Source of the DNA: Meghimatium bilineatum
Taxonomy: Eukaryota > Mollusca > Gastropoda > Stylommatophora > Philomycidae
Length of the DNA stretch: 64,000 nucleotides
Reading direction: 5' to 3'
Assembly: GCA_034231615.1 (NCBI GenBank)
Contig: CM067314.1
Span: 6,968,501 to 7,032,500 of the forward strand
Shown in pieces: positions 39,801 through 45,944 of the stretch. The position numbers were made by a program, and so were the translations under genes. Numbering within the stretch: the stretch's first letter is position 1; each line of letters opens with the position of its first letter. The notes below the pieces were generated by a model. That model was not told the DNA's origin and made no database searches. It worked only from the letters and a program-made list of their open reading frames with translations.

Positions 39801-42800
39801 TTCACCTCCTCCAATTTTTTTACAGAATTCAATTAATTTTGCATGCTGGACTCAGTCAAAGGTCTTGCTGTAATCTATGAAACGAATGCAGATAATTTTT
39901 GTACCTCTAAATAATTATCCAACAGTCTGATGCCATTATCATACATCGGGCACAACAATTTGTAATACAATCAAACCTGCTTATGTCTCAATTTGAAAGC
40001 TGTGCACGATTTTAATGTAAATTTGTGTCAAATGCATCAATCTAGGTCACTGGAAGACTTGTATCTGTACATATAGGCCTCATAATCTATTCTGAGAAAT
40101 TACTGTATAATTAATTACTTCTGTCACTACAGTACTCATACATTTACAAACATCAAAAGAATATGCCACCAAGTGCAAATGGCACACTTGGTGAAATAAA
40201 ATTTATAAATTTCGTATGTCGTTCAATATTTCAACTGCTATGCAAAACCACACTAAATTCCGCTTACTGGTTATGGAGATATTAAAGGGAATGTTAGGGC
40301 AACTATTTTGAAGCACACCATAATATATTGCTATTGGAAGTACATTATTTTCAATAACATTGGTCAGCAACAAACCATTTTCTTCTGTTCACTAGATCCC
40401 AAAATGCTGGTTTAGATGACCTGCAGGGACCTTCTGTTGCTTGTTTGAAGTAGCTATAAAACTTTAACATCAACTCATGTGACGGCTGAAATGAACCTGA
40501 AATTATTTCACGAGAAATTGTTACATGAATGCCATCCATCACAAATATAAAATTATGTGCTCCCTGTCAAACACAAGCTGCCATTTGATGCACAATCTAT
40601 TGACTTTCAAATTACATTTAACCATAATAAATCATACAAATTGAATTAAAAACTTAGTACTGTGATCGCAGGCCAATCCTCGTTGTGCCAATTAGTGCCT
40701 ACGTGTGTGATTATTTCCCTTGCTTACATTTATCAGTTTATGTTTATCATTGATTAATTTAAATATAACTATATTTAGACTTAGGATTAGTTATGCAAAA
40801 CATAACTAACCCGAACCCTAAAAATTAATATTTGAATTAATTATTGATTATAATATTTAGATCAATTATTGAATATAATATTTAGATCAATATTGAATAT
40901 AATATTTAGATCAATTATTGATTATAATATTTAGATCAATTATTGATTATAATATTTAGATCAATTATTGATTATAATATTTAGATCAATTATTGAATAT
41001 AATATTTAGATCAATTAACTACAAAATACATAGGTAGGCACTAATGGGGAAACAAGAACAAAAATGGGGGTTGGACTGCGATAATAGTACCAAAACTTCA
41101 ATATTAAACATTTAAAATGGAAATCTCATGAACTCAACATTATTATGTAGTGGATACCTGGCTACCTAAGCACATCTTGGCAATGACAGAGACTAACACA
41201 AAAGGGAACGAGAAGAACAGCCACACACATTAACAATCATGCACAGTTAAACCGATGTTGAAATCTTTAAACAAAAAGGCTAGGCTAAACAGATGGGCCA
41301 TGAGAAACACTGGAAGAGTAATCTACAAATATATGACCAGCCGAAATCCTAAAGACAGCATCATTCTTCTGGGCAGGATAAACTTGAGTACTTCCGACTT
41401 TGCACACAATATGTACAGCTTAACAATCACCTGAACAGATTACAACAACAATGCCCTTCAATGTGGCGACTAAGCCCTCATCCTTGCAAAACTGTCAACC
41501 ACTACCTTTCTGAATGTTTAACGCTGGGTGTTAAAAGTGTCTTCCTCCAAGAACAGATAAATAAAACACCTTATATGGAACACAAAAGCAGTTCACAAAC
41601 ACATGCATATGTCACACATATATCACACAATGGCATTAGATCAAAGGAGATCAGCCCATGGATCAGCAATCAACCAAAATACAAATATTGACTATTTTGG
41701 GGATCTTCCCAGTACAGTGGTTAAGCTGTTTGCTTTGTGATCAAGAGGTCGCAGGCTTGAATCTCACTTGCAACGTCTTGTTTATGAAGTGATGATTATC
41801 GCTTGAATCTAGAGATTTACGTGCTGTGAGGGATACTTTCAGCAGGAAGAGAGCTGTTTTGCTGAGAGTGACCGAGTATATAAGGGCTAACCCGAGCACA
41901 ATGAAGCCAACCCTCTACACTTTTTGAGCCCGTTTATTTACTATTTGAACCGGTTTTACTAATTACGTTTTGTAGCCATCTAACAGAACAGATAAGTTGA
42001 GGTTGATTAAAGAGCTGACTCAAAGTGATTGGCAATCTATTTAAATCCATGACATGTGAGTATAATGGCTGTGCTATAAAGCTGTGCTATAAAGTAGGCA
42101 ACTGCTTGCCCTCTTGGCACATTAATACACTACAAAGCAACTGATGCCCATAACTTTCTCCTATACACCTCCTCCCATTCCTCTGCCTGTCATCATTCTC
42201 TCAACTTCTTTGCATCCAGCATCTGTGTTGGGGTGTGGATGATTTTCCTGAGAAAGCCCACGAGATGATTGATTTCTTCTGCTGTCGCCAATATCCCGAC
42301 AGGGTTCTCAGGTCTGCCCTATTTTGAGTGTGCTGCGTTTCTCACCAAGATGCCCTCACAAACACTCAGAGGTCTTCCTCTTTGGGCAGGGTCAAACTTT
42401 TCTCACTGTCCACCCCAATAGTGTCACTTAACAAAAACTGCAAACTCACATCAACTCACAATCAAGAATACACAATAAATACAGCATGAGGATTAATACA
42501 CACAAAAAAAACATAAACTCTGCAAATAATGAGAACAACAGATCATTTAAACATCCAAATAGAGAACACAAAAATAAAACAAGTCAAAGAGTTCAAGTAC
42601 CAAGGAAGTATCTTCACAGAAGACGAACGACTCAAAAGAGAGATAGAAACAAGATGTCAAAAGGCAAATTCTGTGACATACTAGCTGTCACCTTTGCTAT
42701 TGCACCCAAAAAATCATGGAAGTAAAGAAACAAATGATTAAGAACATCTTTATACCAACACTATGCTACCAATGCCAGGCTTGGTAACTGACATCTACAC

Positions 42801-44972
42801 ATCAGAGAAAGATCAAAATTTGCAAAATTAAATGTCTATGGTACGCTATAGGAATTACCAGACTTGACAAAATGTGCAGTGAGAACATCTGAAAGATAAT
42901 ATGTATTTTATCAAATATATAGAGAAACAAAAGATAAAATGGTTTGGACATCTTATGACGATGAACTATCAACTTCCCATAAGAACTTATAACAAGATGA
43001 AATCAGGATACAAAGCCAAGGGCAGACCTAGAAAAAGAAAGGATAAACAACACCAAGACCATCCTGAATAAACATGACTACACCTCAACAAGAGCAACAC
43101 ACCTGGATCTGGACCACAAACTACATCTCATTCACAAACCCCTATGCTCAACGGCATATGTGGAAGCTACGACAACAACACCTGGGGATAGACAATAATG
43201 CTGCTGTTCGTCATGTCCTACTCAGATGTCTTCCTCTTTTCCAGTAGGATCCAAAGACACTGGAAGTGTTCTGCGACCCCACTCTGGTTGCTTACAGATG
43301 CTACAAGAACATCATGGATCTACTGGTCCAGAATCATCTCCAGCCTGATGTTCCGAATCATTTTGGCACCATCAGCTGCATACGTAAAAGATGCTATACC
43401 TGTGCCTATGTCATCCAGACCTGGACTATCACATTCCCAAGGCCACCTTCAACAGTGACGAAAATTTCACATGTGTTCCACAATTTCATCTATGCCCGTA
43501 TCTGCAAGCATTGCACCATGATGTATATAGGTGAGACTTTAATGAGGCTTGGGGACCAACTCTATGAACACCTGTACAGCATCAACGGGGTTATCCTGTT
43601 GACGACCATTTCAATGGGAGAGTTTCTGAAGGGAAACTTCATTTAACATTTTAAAATTTAAACAAAAGTAAGGGAAAGTTTTGTGGAAGTTTTAAAATGA
43701 ATAATATGAATATATATTTCGAACGGATAGTTCTAAATGTAAACAGTGTGCTATTTATAGTACAGTGGTGGAAAAAAAATATTTTTACCAGTTTCTTTAT
43801 AATGCCTAAATTAAATTACATAATAGTCCTTGTTCTTTGGTTCATTGTTAGTTATTTATTTTTAACATTGATAGTTGGATTTTATAGTAACCTTTATACT
43901 TTATTTAGTATTTACCACTTATTCATTATTTGTTTGGTTACTGCGGTACTCTCCACTGTGTCGGACATCCTCTGACATTTTGTTTATATGACTATGATTA
44001 TGCTGAGTAGTTTATAAGGTGAAAGTAAAGAATAGTTCTCTGCTGTGCTATAAATAGCACAATTTTGACAATTTTAACTATGGAACGTCATGCATTCCCA
44101 TGTAACACCAATCAAAATAATGGCTGCCGTGACATCACATCTGACAATCACTTGAGTTCAAATCTAGACACAAACGAACTTATGCATAATCTGTTTGTTT
44201 TCCGATTTACACATTTTTTACAATTTCCTATTATTTGTGGTGAGCGATCAGTATTTCTGCCTGCTATACACAGAGCGAGGTGCGCGCACACATTAGACAT
44301 ATTATTTCTAATCCTAACCTTACTCTAAGTACTTACCCGTAAGCTTGCCAAATCACACAACAAAGGTCAGGTAACACCTCGACACTAGAGCAAAGGTCAC
44401 AGCGGAGAACTATAATTTACTTCAGCCGTTTATAACAAGTAAACAACTAACTAAACTTTCTAAAGTGTCACAACGGAGACCTAATATTAATAGCTGCCTG
44501 GATACTAGAAAATTTCTAAGAAATTGGCCAAGAATTATTATGTGACATCACCGGTAGAATTACCTGTGATTTAAGACTATAAATATATATATTATAACTT
44601 TCAACCAAAATCAAAGTATGTTTTAGTTGTGAATTAGAACTTTGAGTTTAATTTTATGTCAATTTTAGCAACTTTGACTTTTTGTAATTTTTAGTTTGTT
44701 CATCATCAATCGACATCATTGTAATGATTGTTGACAATGACAATGTTGTCATCCTGATCCACAATCGCGGAGAATTGAATGCCTACGCCTACGGCACGCC
44801 AACCGGAATGACACATAGTTAAAATTAACAGCATTGAAAACGTATAATTTTATTTAGATTTATAAAAACAACACTTCTGTGTGTATTAATAAAAAAAATA
44901 GGTACCATTTTTCGGTAAACCTCTGATTACTTTAACTGCTGCTTCAAATTTATCCTTTGGACTCGCTGCCAT
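13631..44972 (-). CDS. ACBD5: ACBD5 (ACBD4/5-type acyl-CoA-binding protein), whole gene span, 10 coding exons
   Basis: Binds long and very-long-chain acyl-CoA and, by family knowledge, tethers peroxisomes to the ER through VAP proteins. Ten exons (44906-44972, 40376-40496, 37560-37632, 27708-27870, 25383-25496, 24025-24284, 21211-21583, 18100-18323, 14653-14682, 13631-13738) have GT/AG borders with matching phases and total 1533 nt, 510 residues, near the vertebrate ACBD5 length. The acyl-CoA-binding domain is residues about 5-105; the ligand-contact positions equivalent to bovine ACBP Tyr28, Lys32, Lys54 and Tyr73 are Y36, K40, K62 and Y81. A serine/acidic tract leads into a FFAT-like motif EFCDTSD (256-262). 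A glycine/arginine-rich linker is followed by a coiled coil (431-465), a WWPF motif, one membrane segment (about 487-505) and terminal RRRR. Introns range from 0.9 to 9.7 kb and are full of repeats. ACBD4 versus ACBD5 cannot be separated if the organism has one ancestral gene. The exon chain is my reading of the sequence; the function is family knowledge. Confidence 0.95.
13800..13990 (+). mobile_element. LINE 3' end
   Basis: AAAATTGAAGGCAAAAGAGA, then GGACAGAGAGCTGTGGAGAG and a GAT-repeat tail. Near-identical to 45470-45635. Confidence 0.8.
14151..14570. repeat. 24-bp (x10) and about 50-bp (x3) minisatellites
   Basis: First: GATTGGTACCCAACATAGGA units to 14394. Second: AAATATCACCAAAGTTAAAC units from 14420, ending about 80 bp from the ACBD5 micro-exon. 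Confidence 0.95.
14653..14682 (-). CDS. ACBD5: ACBD5 coding exon 9 (30-nt micro-exon)
   Basis: Ten codons, EKDKAIKTTQ, between acceptor AATTTCAG and a consensus donor CAA|GTAAGT. Phase 0 at both ends, so it can be included or skipped without changing frame. It lengthens the linker between coiled coil and membrane anchor. Identified from splice signals and phase; transcript data would settle it. Confidence 0.75.
14820..15640 (-). mobile_element. LINE 3' half with C2H2 finger tail
   Basis: Minus: DNVWIRRGLSLTTKLDMYRA VVLPTLFYA, LRCLRNLMEVHWQDQVPDMQ, and at the end CMHCNRTFRA. Several frame breaks. The 3' tip has CTTCGCTTGCGAAGGAGGA and a CAT-repeat tail. Confidence 0.85.
15641..16400 (+). mobile_element. 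mixed LINE remnants incl. RNase H start
   Basis: 15900-16045 reads ARWLETIKETL; 16225-16380 reads GYGIHIRYPDGFVCEF and NCSNYEAETETIKTAIELTH, the start of an RNase H domain. Very decayed. Confidence 0.6.
16530..18045. repeat. satellite with 43-bp then 78-bp higher-order unit
   Basis: Left part: CTATTTTCACAACTGATCAT units with GCATCCATTTTCTATGTCAA (about 43 bp). From 17190, two variants alternate as a 78-bp unit, about 8 times, then decay. It ends about 55 bp from the donor of ACBD5 exon 8. Confidence 0.97.
18100..18323 (-). CDS. ACBD5: ACBD5 coding exon 8 (glycine-rich linker and coiled coil)
   Basis: Residues 391-465: a glycine-rich run, then LNEQIIVTLLRLQHDM and LNRLRSLELL, the coiled coil of ACBD5 before its anchor. 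The acceptor is a tandem TAGCAG (18324-18326 or 18321-18323), so a one-codon alternative (NAGNAG) is possible with no frame change. Donor AAA|GTCAGT, phase 0. Satellite arrays flank the exon about 55 bp and 90 bp away. Confidence 0.94.
18411..19226. repeat. 35-bp minisatellite, about 23 copies
   Basis: Units CTTGTGATATGAAATTGTGT + CCACTGACAGATCAA with few variants. Begins about 90 bp upstream (gene sense) of the ACBD5 exon 8 acceptor. Confidence 0.97.
19235..19940. other. unannotated intron sequence
   Basis: Only a short duplication (GGGGTGCCACTCTGGAAA at about 19499 and 19544) is visible. Confidence 0.5.
19945..20075. repeat. short tandem repeat, about 38 bp x 3
   Basis: Units around GTTCACATATATTTTAATTG. 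Confidence 0.8.
20094..20285. mobile_element. tRNA-like fold-back element, decayed
   Basis: Left arm has GGAATTGAACCAGTCCGTTC; the right arm carries a diverged inverse (GAATGAACTGGTACAATTCT). Same family as 20588 and 21835. Confidence 0.6.
20588..20884. mobile_element. tRNA-like fold-back element with perfect palindrome
   Basis: Arms 20625-20736 and 20774-20885 are perfect inverted repeats of 112 bp with a 37-bp loop. Each arm contains a B-box-like GGTTCAATTCCC and an acceptor-like GAGA/TCTC pairing. Flanked by the 12-bp direct repeat TGAAAAGTCATA (20576-20587, 20885-20896), so it is one insertion. Confidence 0.85.
21211..21583 (-). CDS. ACBD5: ACBD5 coding exon 7 (linker)
   Basis: The largest coding exon, residues 267-390, after acceptor TTTTTTTCAG|CTG. 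It is a low-identity serine-rich linker that turns basic and glycine-rich at its end (ERERRRRGGGQGTRDD), like the arginine/glycine stretch of vertebrate ACBD5. Donor AATG|GTAAGT, phase 1. Confidence 0.87.
21617..21718. repeat. 49-bp direct duplication
   Basis: Two copies of ATAGAAATTGTAGC..AATTAACCCTTTAGTTGCTA, 35 bp upstream (gene sense) of the ACBD5 exon 7 acceptor. Confidence 0.85.
21835..22177. mobile_element. fold-back element with 60-bp perfect inverted ends
   Basis: 21835-21894 and 22118-22177 are exact inverted repeats (AATAATTGTTTATACAAGTA inward). The body has the same tRNA-like segment as 20588 (GGCGATTTGGTGCC, GGTTCAATTCCC). Confidence 0.85.
22268..22556 (+). mobile_element. third copy of the tRNA-like element, one-ended
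   Basis: Repeats the 21900-22165 body (GGGATGTTTGTTGTTG, GATGCGGTTAGTCAAGTAC, GGTTCAATTCCC) and the right terminal tail, without a left inverted end. Confidence 0.8.
22625..23815 (-). mobile_element. LINE with reverse transcriptase, 5' truncated
   Basis: About 1.2 kb on minus. RT motifs: FIDYTKAFDKVKHKEI, RQGVRQGCVLSPDLFNLYSE, LRYADDTVLVAKSEKEL (YADD active site), KKTEVMV and FKYLGTIITSDGRCVTEI; then LGHVMRRGGLENFVPTGKIE and a 3' end reading LWRDMIAYAGRHGT. The RT half is one open frame of over 220 codons; the C-terminal half is frame-shifted. Best-preserved LINE of the window. Confidence 0.93.
24025..24284 (-). CDS. ACBD5: ACBD5 coding exon 6 (acidic tract and FFAT-like motif)
   Basis: Residues 180-266. 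Its end, GDSESESDEFCDTSDDPIE, combines an acidic tract with EFCDTSD, a good FFAT-like motif (consensus EFFDAxE) in the same place as the VAP-binding motif of vertebrate ACBD5. Acceptor CATCTACAG|TGTACAG; a second AG seven bases further in would break the phase. Donor GAG|GTAATG, phase 0. The exon start and the acceptor lie inside the first unit of a minisatellite. Confidence 0.9.
24262..24622. repeat. about 42-bp minisatellite containing the ACBD5 exon 6 splice junction
   Basis: Eight to nine units. In gene sense each unit is intron end plus exon start: ...TCTACAG then TTCTAGATATGAACATC. The unit nearest the exon is the real junction at 24284/24285. Confidence 0.93.
24623..25025. other. unannotated intron sequence
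   Basis: No element seen except a short duplication (AAGCTATTCTA..TGCTCCTGATAA) at 24626-24694. Confidence 0.5.
25026..25381. repeat. 24-bp minisatellite, about 15 copies, abutting an ACBD5 donor
   Basis: Units ACATGTTAGAATGTGTACAA + TGGC. On minus, the intron after exon 5 begins GTTAGTACACATT and is in repeat from its first bases. Confidence 0.95.
25383..25496 (-). CDS. ACBD5: ACBD5 coding exon 5
   Basis: Residues 142-179, DDEVQQPSSYQVTELLKCDL and onward to NRED. Acceptor CATGCAG, donor GATG|GTTAGT, phase 1 at both ends. Sequence identity here is weak, as expected for the linker. Support comes from the exact phase match on both sides and the open frame. A 24-bp minisatellite starts almost at the donor. 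Confidence 0.82.
25603..25856 (-). mobile_element. tRNA-derived SINE
   Basis: Same family as 4977. On minus: CCTGGGTTCATTCCCCAGTT (B box) and a tail ending at GCTTTACTTT. Confidence 0.88.
26382..26637 (+). mobile_element. tRNA-derived SINE (reference copy)
   Basis: GGGGAGCCACGTAGCGCAGT (A box region), GGTCCTGGGTTCATTCCCCA (B box), body with GTCGACCCAGCC and CCGGATTAATCTGGGAAGTA, end ATGGGTTACTTTACTTTTTA. Confidence 0.9.
26868..27156. repeat. 18-bp minisatellite, about 16 copies
   Basis: Unit ATTGTGTATTGCTCAAAT. All three plus frames remain open. Confidence 0.96.
27157..27430 (+). mobile_element. LINE 3' end
   Basis: LQYIQNQQIQWCGHLERMSC, VYKAYMKRGEAERRAKSKPR and TRTLYLPRHP stop, GAAGA-rich tail. 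Sister copy on minus at 59340-59665. Confidence 0.88.
27708..27870 (-). CDS. ACBD5: ACBD5 coding exon 4
   Basis: Begins IVETMPQTEAVTEFLQKLDN after acceptor CAAGCAG and reads through FYEMVED, matching the post-domain helix of ACBD5 (IIETMPMTEKV in the human protein, from memory). The chosen donor is GTG|GTATGA at 27707. An upstream in-phase alternative ATG|GTAACT would drop five residues and keep the frame. The exon ends in phase 1. Confidence 0.9.
27943..28310. other. unannotated intron sequence
   Basis: AT-rich, with a short TA run; no element recognised. Confidence 0.5.
28311..28562. repeat. 27-bp minisatellite, about 9 copies
   Basis: Unit AAAATGTGTAGCCAAACTGG + CACTGGT. Confidence 0.96.
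28943..29005. repeat. orphan units of the 43-bp satellite
   Basis: ACAGACTAAATCAAATTAAA and a flanking CAGTTCACAAC resemble the array starting at 29748, on the other side of a LINE. Confidence 0.75.
29010..29747 (+). mobile_element. LINE 3' part inserted in satellite
   Basis: YQYLGHIVTNDGRCETEVKR, STFNEMRKLLISKQITNKLK, LMYGSETWTLNKQLEDKIDA, WVYRRIGRTSWKEKKTNKEV, KVKGKRARGRQRYKWESNIT and RSVAANLRCGDGT stop, then a GATGATGATGA tail. One clean frame of 168 codons. The tail joins the satellite directly. Confidence 0.92.
29748..32505. repeat. 43-bp satellite, about 64 copies
   Basis: Units GTTTACAAAACACAGACTAA + ATCATATTAAAAAGTAGTCA + ACA. Variants ACC/ATC and AGC/AGT occur in runs of neighbours. 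Edge units past 32490 are diverged. Confidence 0.98.
32506..32729. other. decayed array edge and AT-rich sequence
   Basis: Up to about 32620 diverged satellite units (CACACAGACTAAATCATAGG); then AT-rich. Confidence 0.55.
32730..33545 (-). mobile_element. LINE 3' remnants, decayed
   Basis: 32860-33010 minus: NTAGNRQRWKKQRRTNKIMD. 33400-33530 minus: RQIDAFETWMYRRIRRTSLK EKK. A 16-bp repeat (AAACATCATGTGAAAACATC, four copies) lies at 33166-33222. Confidence 0.65.
33546..33800 (-). mobile_element. LINE 3' end
   Basis: Minus: KGRPRR, NMNTSLENASHIAQDRERFR, GKTTFWKEYVT stop; same family as 4005. A TA run (33825-33852) lies at its 5' side. Confidence 0.7.
33853..34094. other. unannotated AT-rich intron sequence
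   Basis: No element recognised. Confidence 0.45.
34095..34269. mobile_element. small Tc1/mariner-like MITE
   Basis: 175 bp with inverted ends TACAGTGAATCC and GGGATTCCATTGTA and a TA at the border. Body alternates TATAACAA-type palindromic stretches. Decayed relatives at 3345 and 61635-61705. Confidence 0.6.
34310..34740 (+). mobile_element. possible CR1/L2-like LINE C-terminus
   Basis: LLTKIEKAQRIDLIVLNHDR, then in another frame ISIAALPILERRELILQR, the conserved end of CR1-type RT proteins. Decayed. Confidence 0.5.
34872..35135 (-). mobile_element. tRNA-derived SINE with target-site duplication
   Basis: Same family as 26382, minus. Flanked by GTAAGGTATA at 34862-34871 and 35136-35145, a 10-bp duplication that fixes both ends. 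Confidence 0.9.
35225..35700 (-). mobile_element. LINE 3' end with C2H2 finger tail
   Basis: WVGHVLRMPDHHLSKIRHYG, KKRYKDSLKISLKAFEQDEG, NRVTWH, then after a frame change CTNCPRKFAARKGLICHLRT H, a C2H2 finger. Confidence 0.85.
36047..36796. repeat. 44-bp minisatellite, about 17 copies
   Basis: Units TACAAATTCTACGTTAGAAG + TAGCTATCTTGTATGAGACA. A larger unit (TGTCTTGTCAAxGATCTCA..GGATTAGTTCA) flanks the array on both sides. Confidence 0.96.
36840..37084. other. unannotated intron sequence
   Basis: No element recognised. Confidence 0.45.
37085..37508. repeat. 29-bp minisatellite, about 14 copies
   Basis: Unit CTTTTGGTTGCAAGTTATAA + TACGAGAGG; ends 51 bp from the donor of ACBD5 exon 3. Confidence 0.95.
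37560..37632 (-). CDS. ACBD5: ACBD5 coding exon 3 (end of acyl-CoA-binding domain)
   Basis: A 73-nt exon after acceptor CTTTCAG. Its 24 full codons read EAWSHLGDMQSEQAMLMYV then DELKK, the third and fourth helices of the domain, including contact residue Y81. The donor is AAA|GTGAGC, phase 0. A 29-bp minisatellite begins about 50 bp into the following intron. Confidence 0.95.
37655..37890 (-). mobile_element. LINE 3' end
   Basis: Minus: 3' tip CATTGACACAAAGGTGGCAC TTGATGATGATG, family of 29010; 5' end joins an RNase H LINE fragment in the opposite orientation. Confidence 0.65.
37891..38325 (+). mobile_element. RNase H LINE fragment, decayed
   Basis: DQLVKEGADEDQPDVPITYH, KKQMIKSIRKSQTTKQDD, and later LYGTLYELQKT; many breaks. 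Copy of 5680-6545. Confidence 0.8.
38345..38530. repeat. about 21-bp minisatellite, 9 copies
   Basis: Unit CAGTGCTGCCATTTTTCAAT A; 20/21-bp alternation. Confidence 0.92.
38590..39960 (-). mobile_element. LINE RT fragment split by a DNA transposon
   Basis: 39310-39960 minus: KGVRQGCYF, LLYADDTFLLAESEQQLQRI. 38590-38737 minus: FNDLRKLLTSTNTKNYNSKM. The two parts join at the insertion. Many breaks. Confidence 0.8.
38738..39302. mobile_element. 565-bp non-autonomous DNA transposon nested in LINE
   Basis: Inverted ends GGTTCTTTCCTAGTAGA (left) and GGTACTGTCCTAGTAGA (right, reversed); direct repeats GAAAGAAT / GAAAGAAA (38730-38737, 39303-39310), an 8-bp target duplication as in hAT or P elements. 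No transposase frame. Confidence 0.75.
39961..40375. other. unannotated intron sequence
   Basis: AT-rich; no element recognised. Confidence 0.45.
40376..40496 (-). CDS. ACBD5: ACBD5 coding exon 2 (acyl-CoA-binding domain core)
   Basis: Follows acceptor TTTCAG (40502-40497) and encodes residues 23-63. FYSYFKQATEGPC carries the ligand-contact Tyr and Lys (Y36, K40), and NRRKW carries K62. The donor is ATG|GTTTGT, leaving phase 2, so the split Trp codon W63 is completed by exon 3. This is the most recognisable exon of the gene. Confidence 0.96.
40848..41018. repeat. 22/23-bp AT minisatellite, about 8 copies
   Basis: Unit TAATATTTAGATCAATTATT + GAT. Confidence 0.93.
41140..41690 (+). mobile_element. 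LINE ORF2 C-terminal remnant
   Basis: YIMWIPGYLSTSWQ resembles the RNase H PGH/G motif region; then MWRLSPHPCKTVNHYLSECL, the Cys/His tail after RNase H in such LINEs. Decayed. Confidence 0.6.
41705..41960 (+). mobile_element. second tRNA-like SINE family
   Basis: ACAGTGGTTAAGCTGTTTGC (A box region), AAGAGGTCGCAGGCTTGAAT (B box region), then an unrelated body ending in a TTTACTATTTG-rich stretch. Related head at 205-247. Confidence 0.6.
41961..42485. other. unannotated intron sequence
   Basis: Only a short duplication (AAAGCTGTGCTAT) is visible; no gene seen. Confidence 0.45.
42486..43195 (+). mobile_element. LINE 3' part, decayed
   Basis: KKQMIKNIFIPTLCYQCQAW, ITRLDKMCSENI; same family as 1737-2225. 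Many breaks. Confidence 0.75.
43198..43645 (+). mobile_element. Penelope-like element fragment with GIY-YIG domain
   Basis: 43266-43643: KRCYTCAYVIQTWTITFP, ICKHCTMMYIGETLMRLGDQ LYEHLYSI. The CxxC ... CxxC linker plus YIGET and an R..H..L helix are typical of the GIY-YIG endonuclease of Penelope-like elements. The upstream RT is missing. Confidence 0.78.
43748..44060. mobile_element. candidate 313-bp MITE
   Basis: GTGCTATTTATAG (43748-43760) and CTATAAATAGCAC (44048-44060) are exact 13-bp inverted repeats, similarity continuing to about 21 bp (TACAGTGG / CACAGCAG). No clear target duplication. Confidence 0.4.
44061..44905. other. unannotated intron 1 sequence of ACBD5
   Basis: AT-rich, nothing recognised. 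Confidence 0.45.
44906..44972 (-). CDS. ACBD5: ACBD5 coding exon 1
   Basis: Start codon at 44972-44970, then MAASPKDKFEAAVKVIRGLP, the first helix of the acyl-CoA-binding domain. It ends KN plus one base (phase 1) at donor G|GTACCT (44905-44900). The missing bases come from exon 2 and give the KNGSFQP stretch typical of ACBD5. No other start codon gives this N-terminus. Confidence 0.93.
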
Positions 44973-45060
44973 ATTTGTTTTTGGTTTGTTGATCTGTCAC
45001 GTGATTAATTTTTTGAAATCTCATTCCAATCCAATATAAATGTACATATCTGTACATCTG
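44973..45060 (-). promoter_or_regulatory. ACBD5 5' leader and proximal promoter with E-box
   Basis: A palindromic TCACGTGA (CACGTG at 44998-45003) lies 26 nt upstream of the start codon. This is the core bound by USF/MITF/TFEB-type bHLH factors. The sequence around the start (AATATGGCAGC) resembles a YY1 site. No clear TATA box is placed. A LINE fragment begins just beyond 45060. Confidence 0.4.
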
Positions 45061-45635
45061 TTCGATTACAGCAGATGGAAGAAGTTCAACAGAAATTTGA
45101 AGCAGAATAGGACAGGCAAAAAACAACATTCAAAAAAATGAAAAATATACTGTGTAATATGACCTTGTCATTAGAGGTGAGAAAGAGAGTTCTGCAGTGC
45201 TATATAACCCCTATATTAACATATGGGTGCGAGTCTTGGACAATAAACAAACTGGAAAGTGGGAAATTAGAGGCAACAGAGATGTACTTCTACAGAAGAA
45301 TGCTGAGAATACTACGGACTGCCAGAAATCTAATGTAGAGGTGTTGAAAGAGTCAAATGCGAAACGGACCTTACTCAACAATATAAGAAAAGGCAATTTT
45401 TTTGTGGGGGGGGGGGGGGGGCACTTCAGGAGACCGGCAGGTTTAGAGAACATAGTCACAGCATGCAAAATTGAAGGCAACAGAGACAGAGGGCGACAAC
45501 GTGAGAAACTATTAGACAGTTTGAAAACCTGGCATGGCAAGGAAACAACGACTTTGATACATAATACTGTGGACAGAGAGCTGTGAAGAGCCATGACCGC
45601 CTAAGACAGCCGGCATGGCACCTGATGATGATGAT
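45061..45635 (+). mobile_element. LINE 3' part
   Basis: KNILCNMTLSLEVRKRVLQC YITPILTYGCESW, TEMYFYRRMLRILRTARN, ENIVTACKIEGNRDRGRQRE KLL, and 3' end reading RHGT with GATGATGATG. A G-run at 45408-45421 interrupts it. Same family as 13800 and 22625. Confidence 0.88.
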
Positions 45636-45900
45636 GTTATGTTCGTCCATCACAAGTGATGATGACCATTTGTTACATCCACTTTTGAAAATTCAGTTAG
45701 AATTATGTCCATGCTTAATAGCTCGTAGATGGCTAATGAGAAATATTCGAGCTGTAAATGTTCTTGGACAGTTCGGACATGGAATGATCACTGTATGCGG
45801 ATTTTAGTCTATCCATGACTTTCTAGCTACTCTCCGCTGTTGGGCTGCAGCATTTCTCCTCTTTTCACAAGATGATGCTCTATTTTTGACTGTAGAGCGC
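45636..45900 (-). mobile_element. LINE 3' end, opposite orientation
   Basis: Copy of 35225-35450, tail to tail with the plus-strand LINE before it. Confidence 0.7.
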
Positions 45901-45944
45901 CGGATTTATAAACTGTCTACTCTATTGATGTATAAATGTTAAAT

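Noticed and set aside
43697-43975. 92-codon hydrophobic plus frame
   Set aside because: AT-rich chance frame, partly inside the candidate MITE; no family resemblance.
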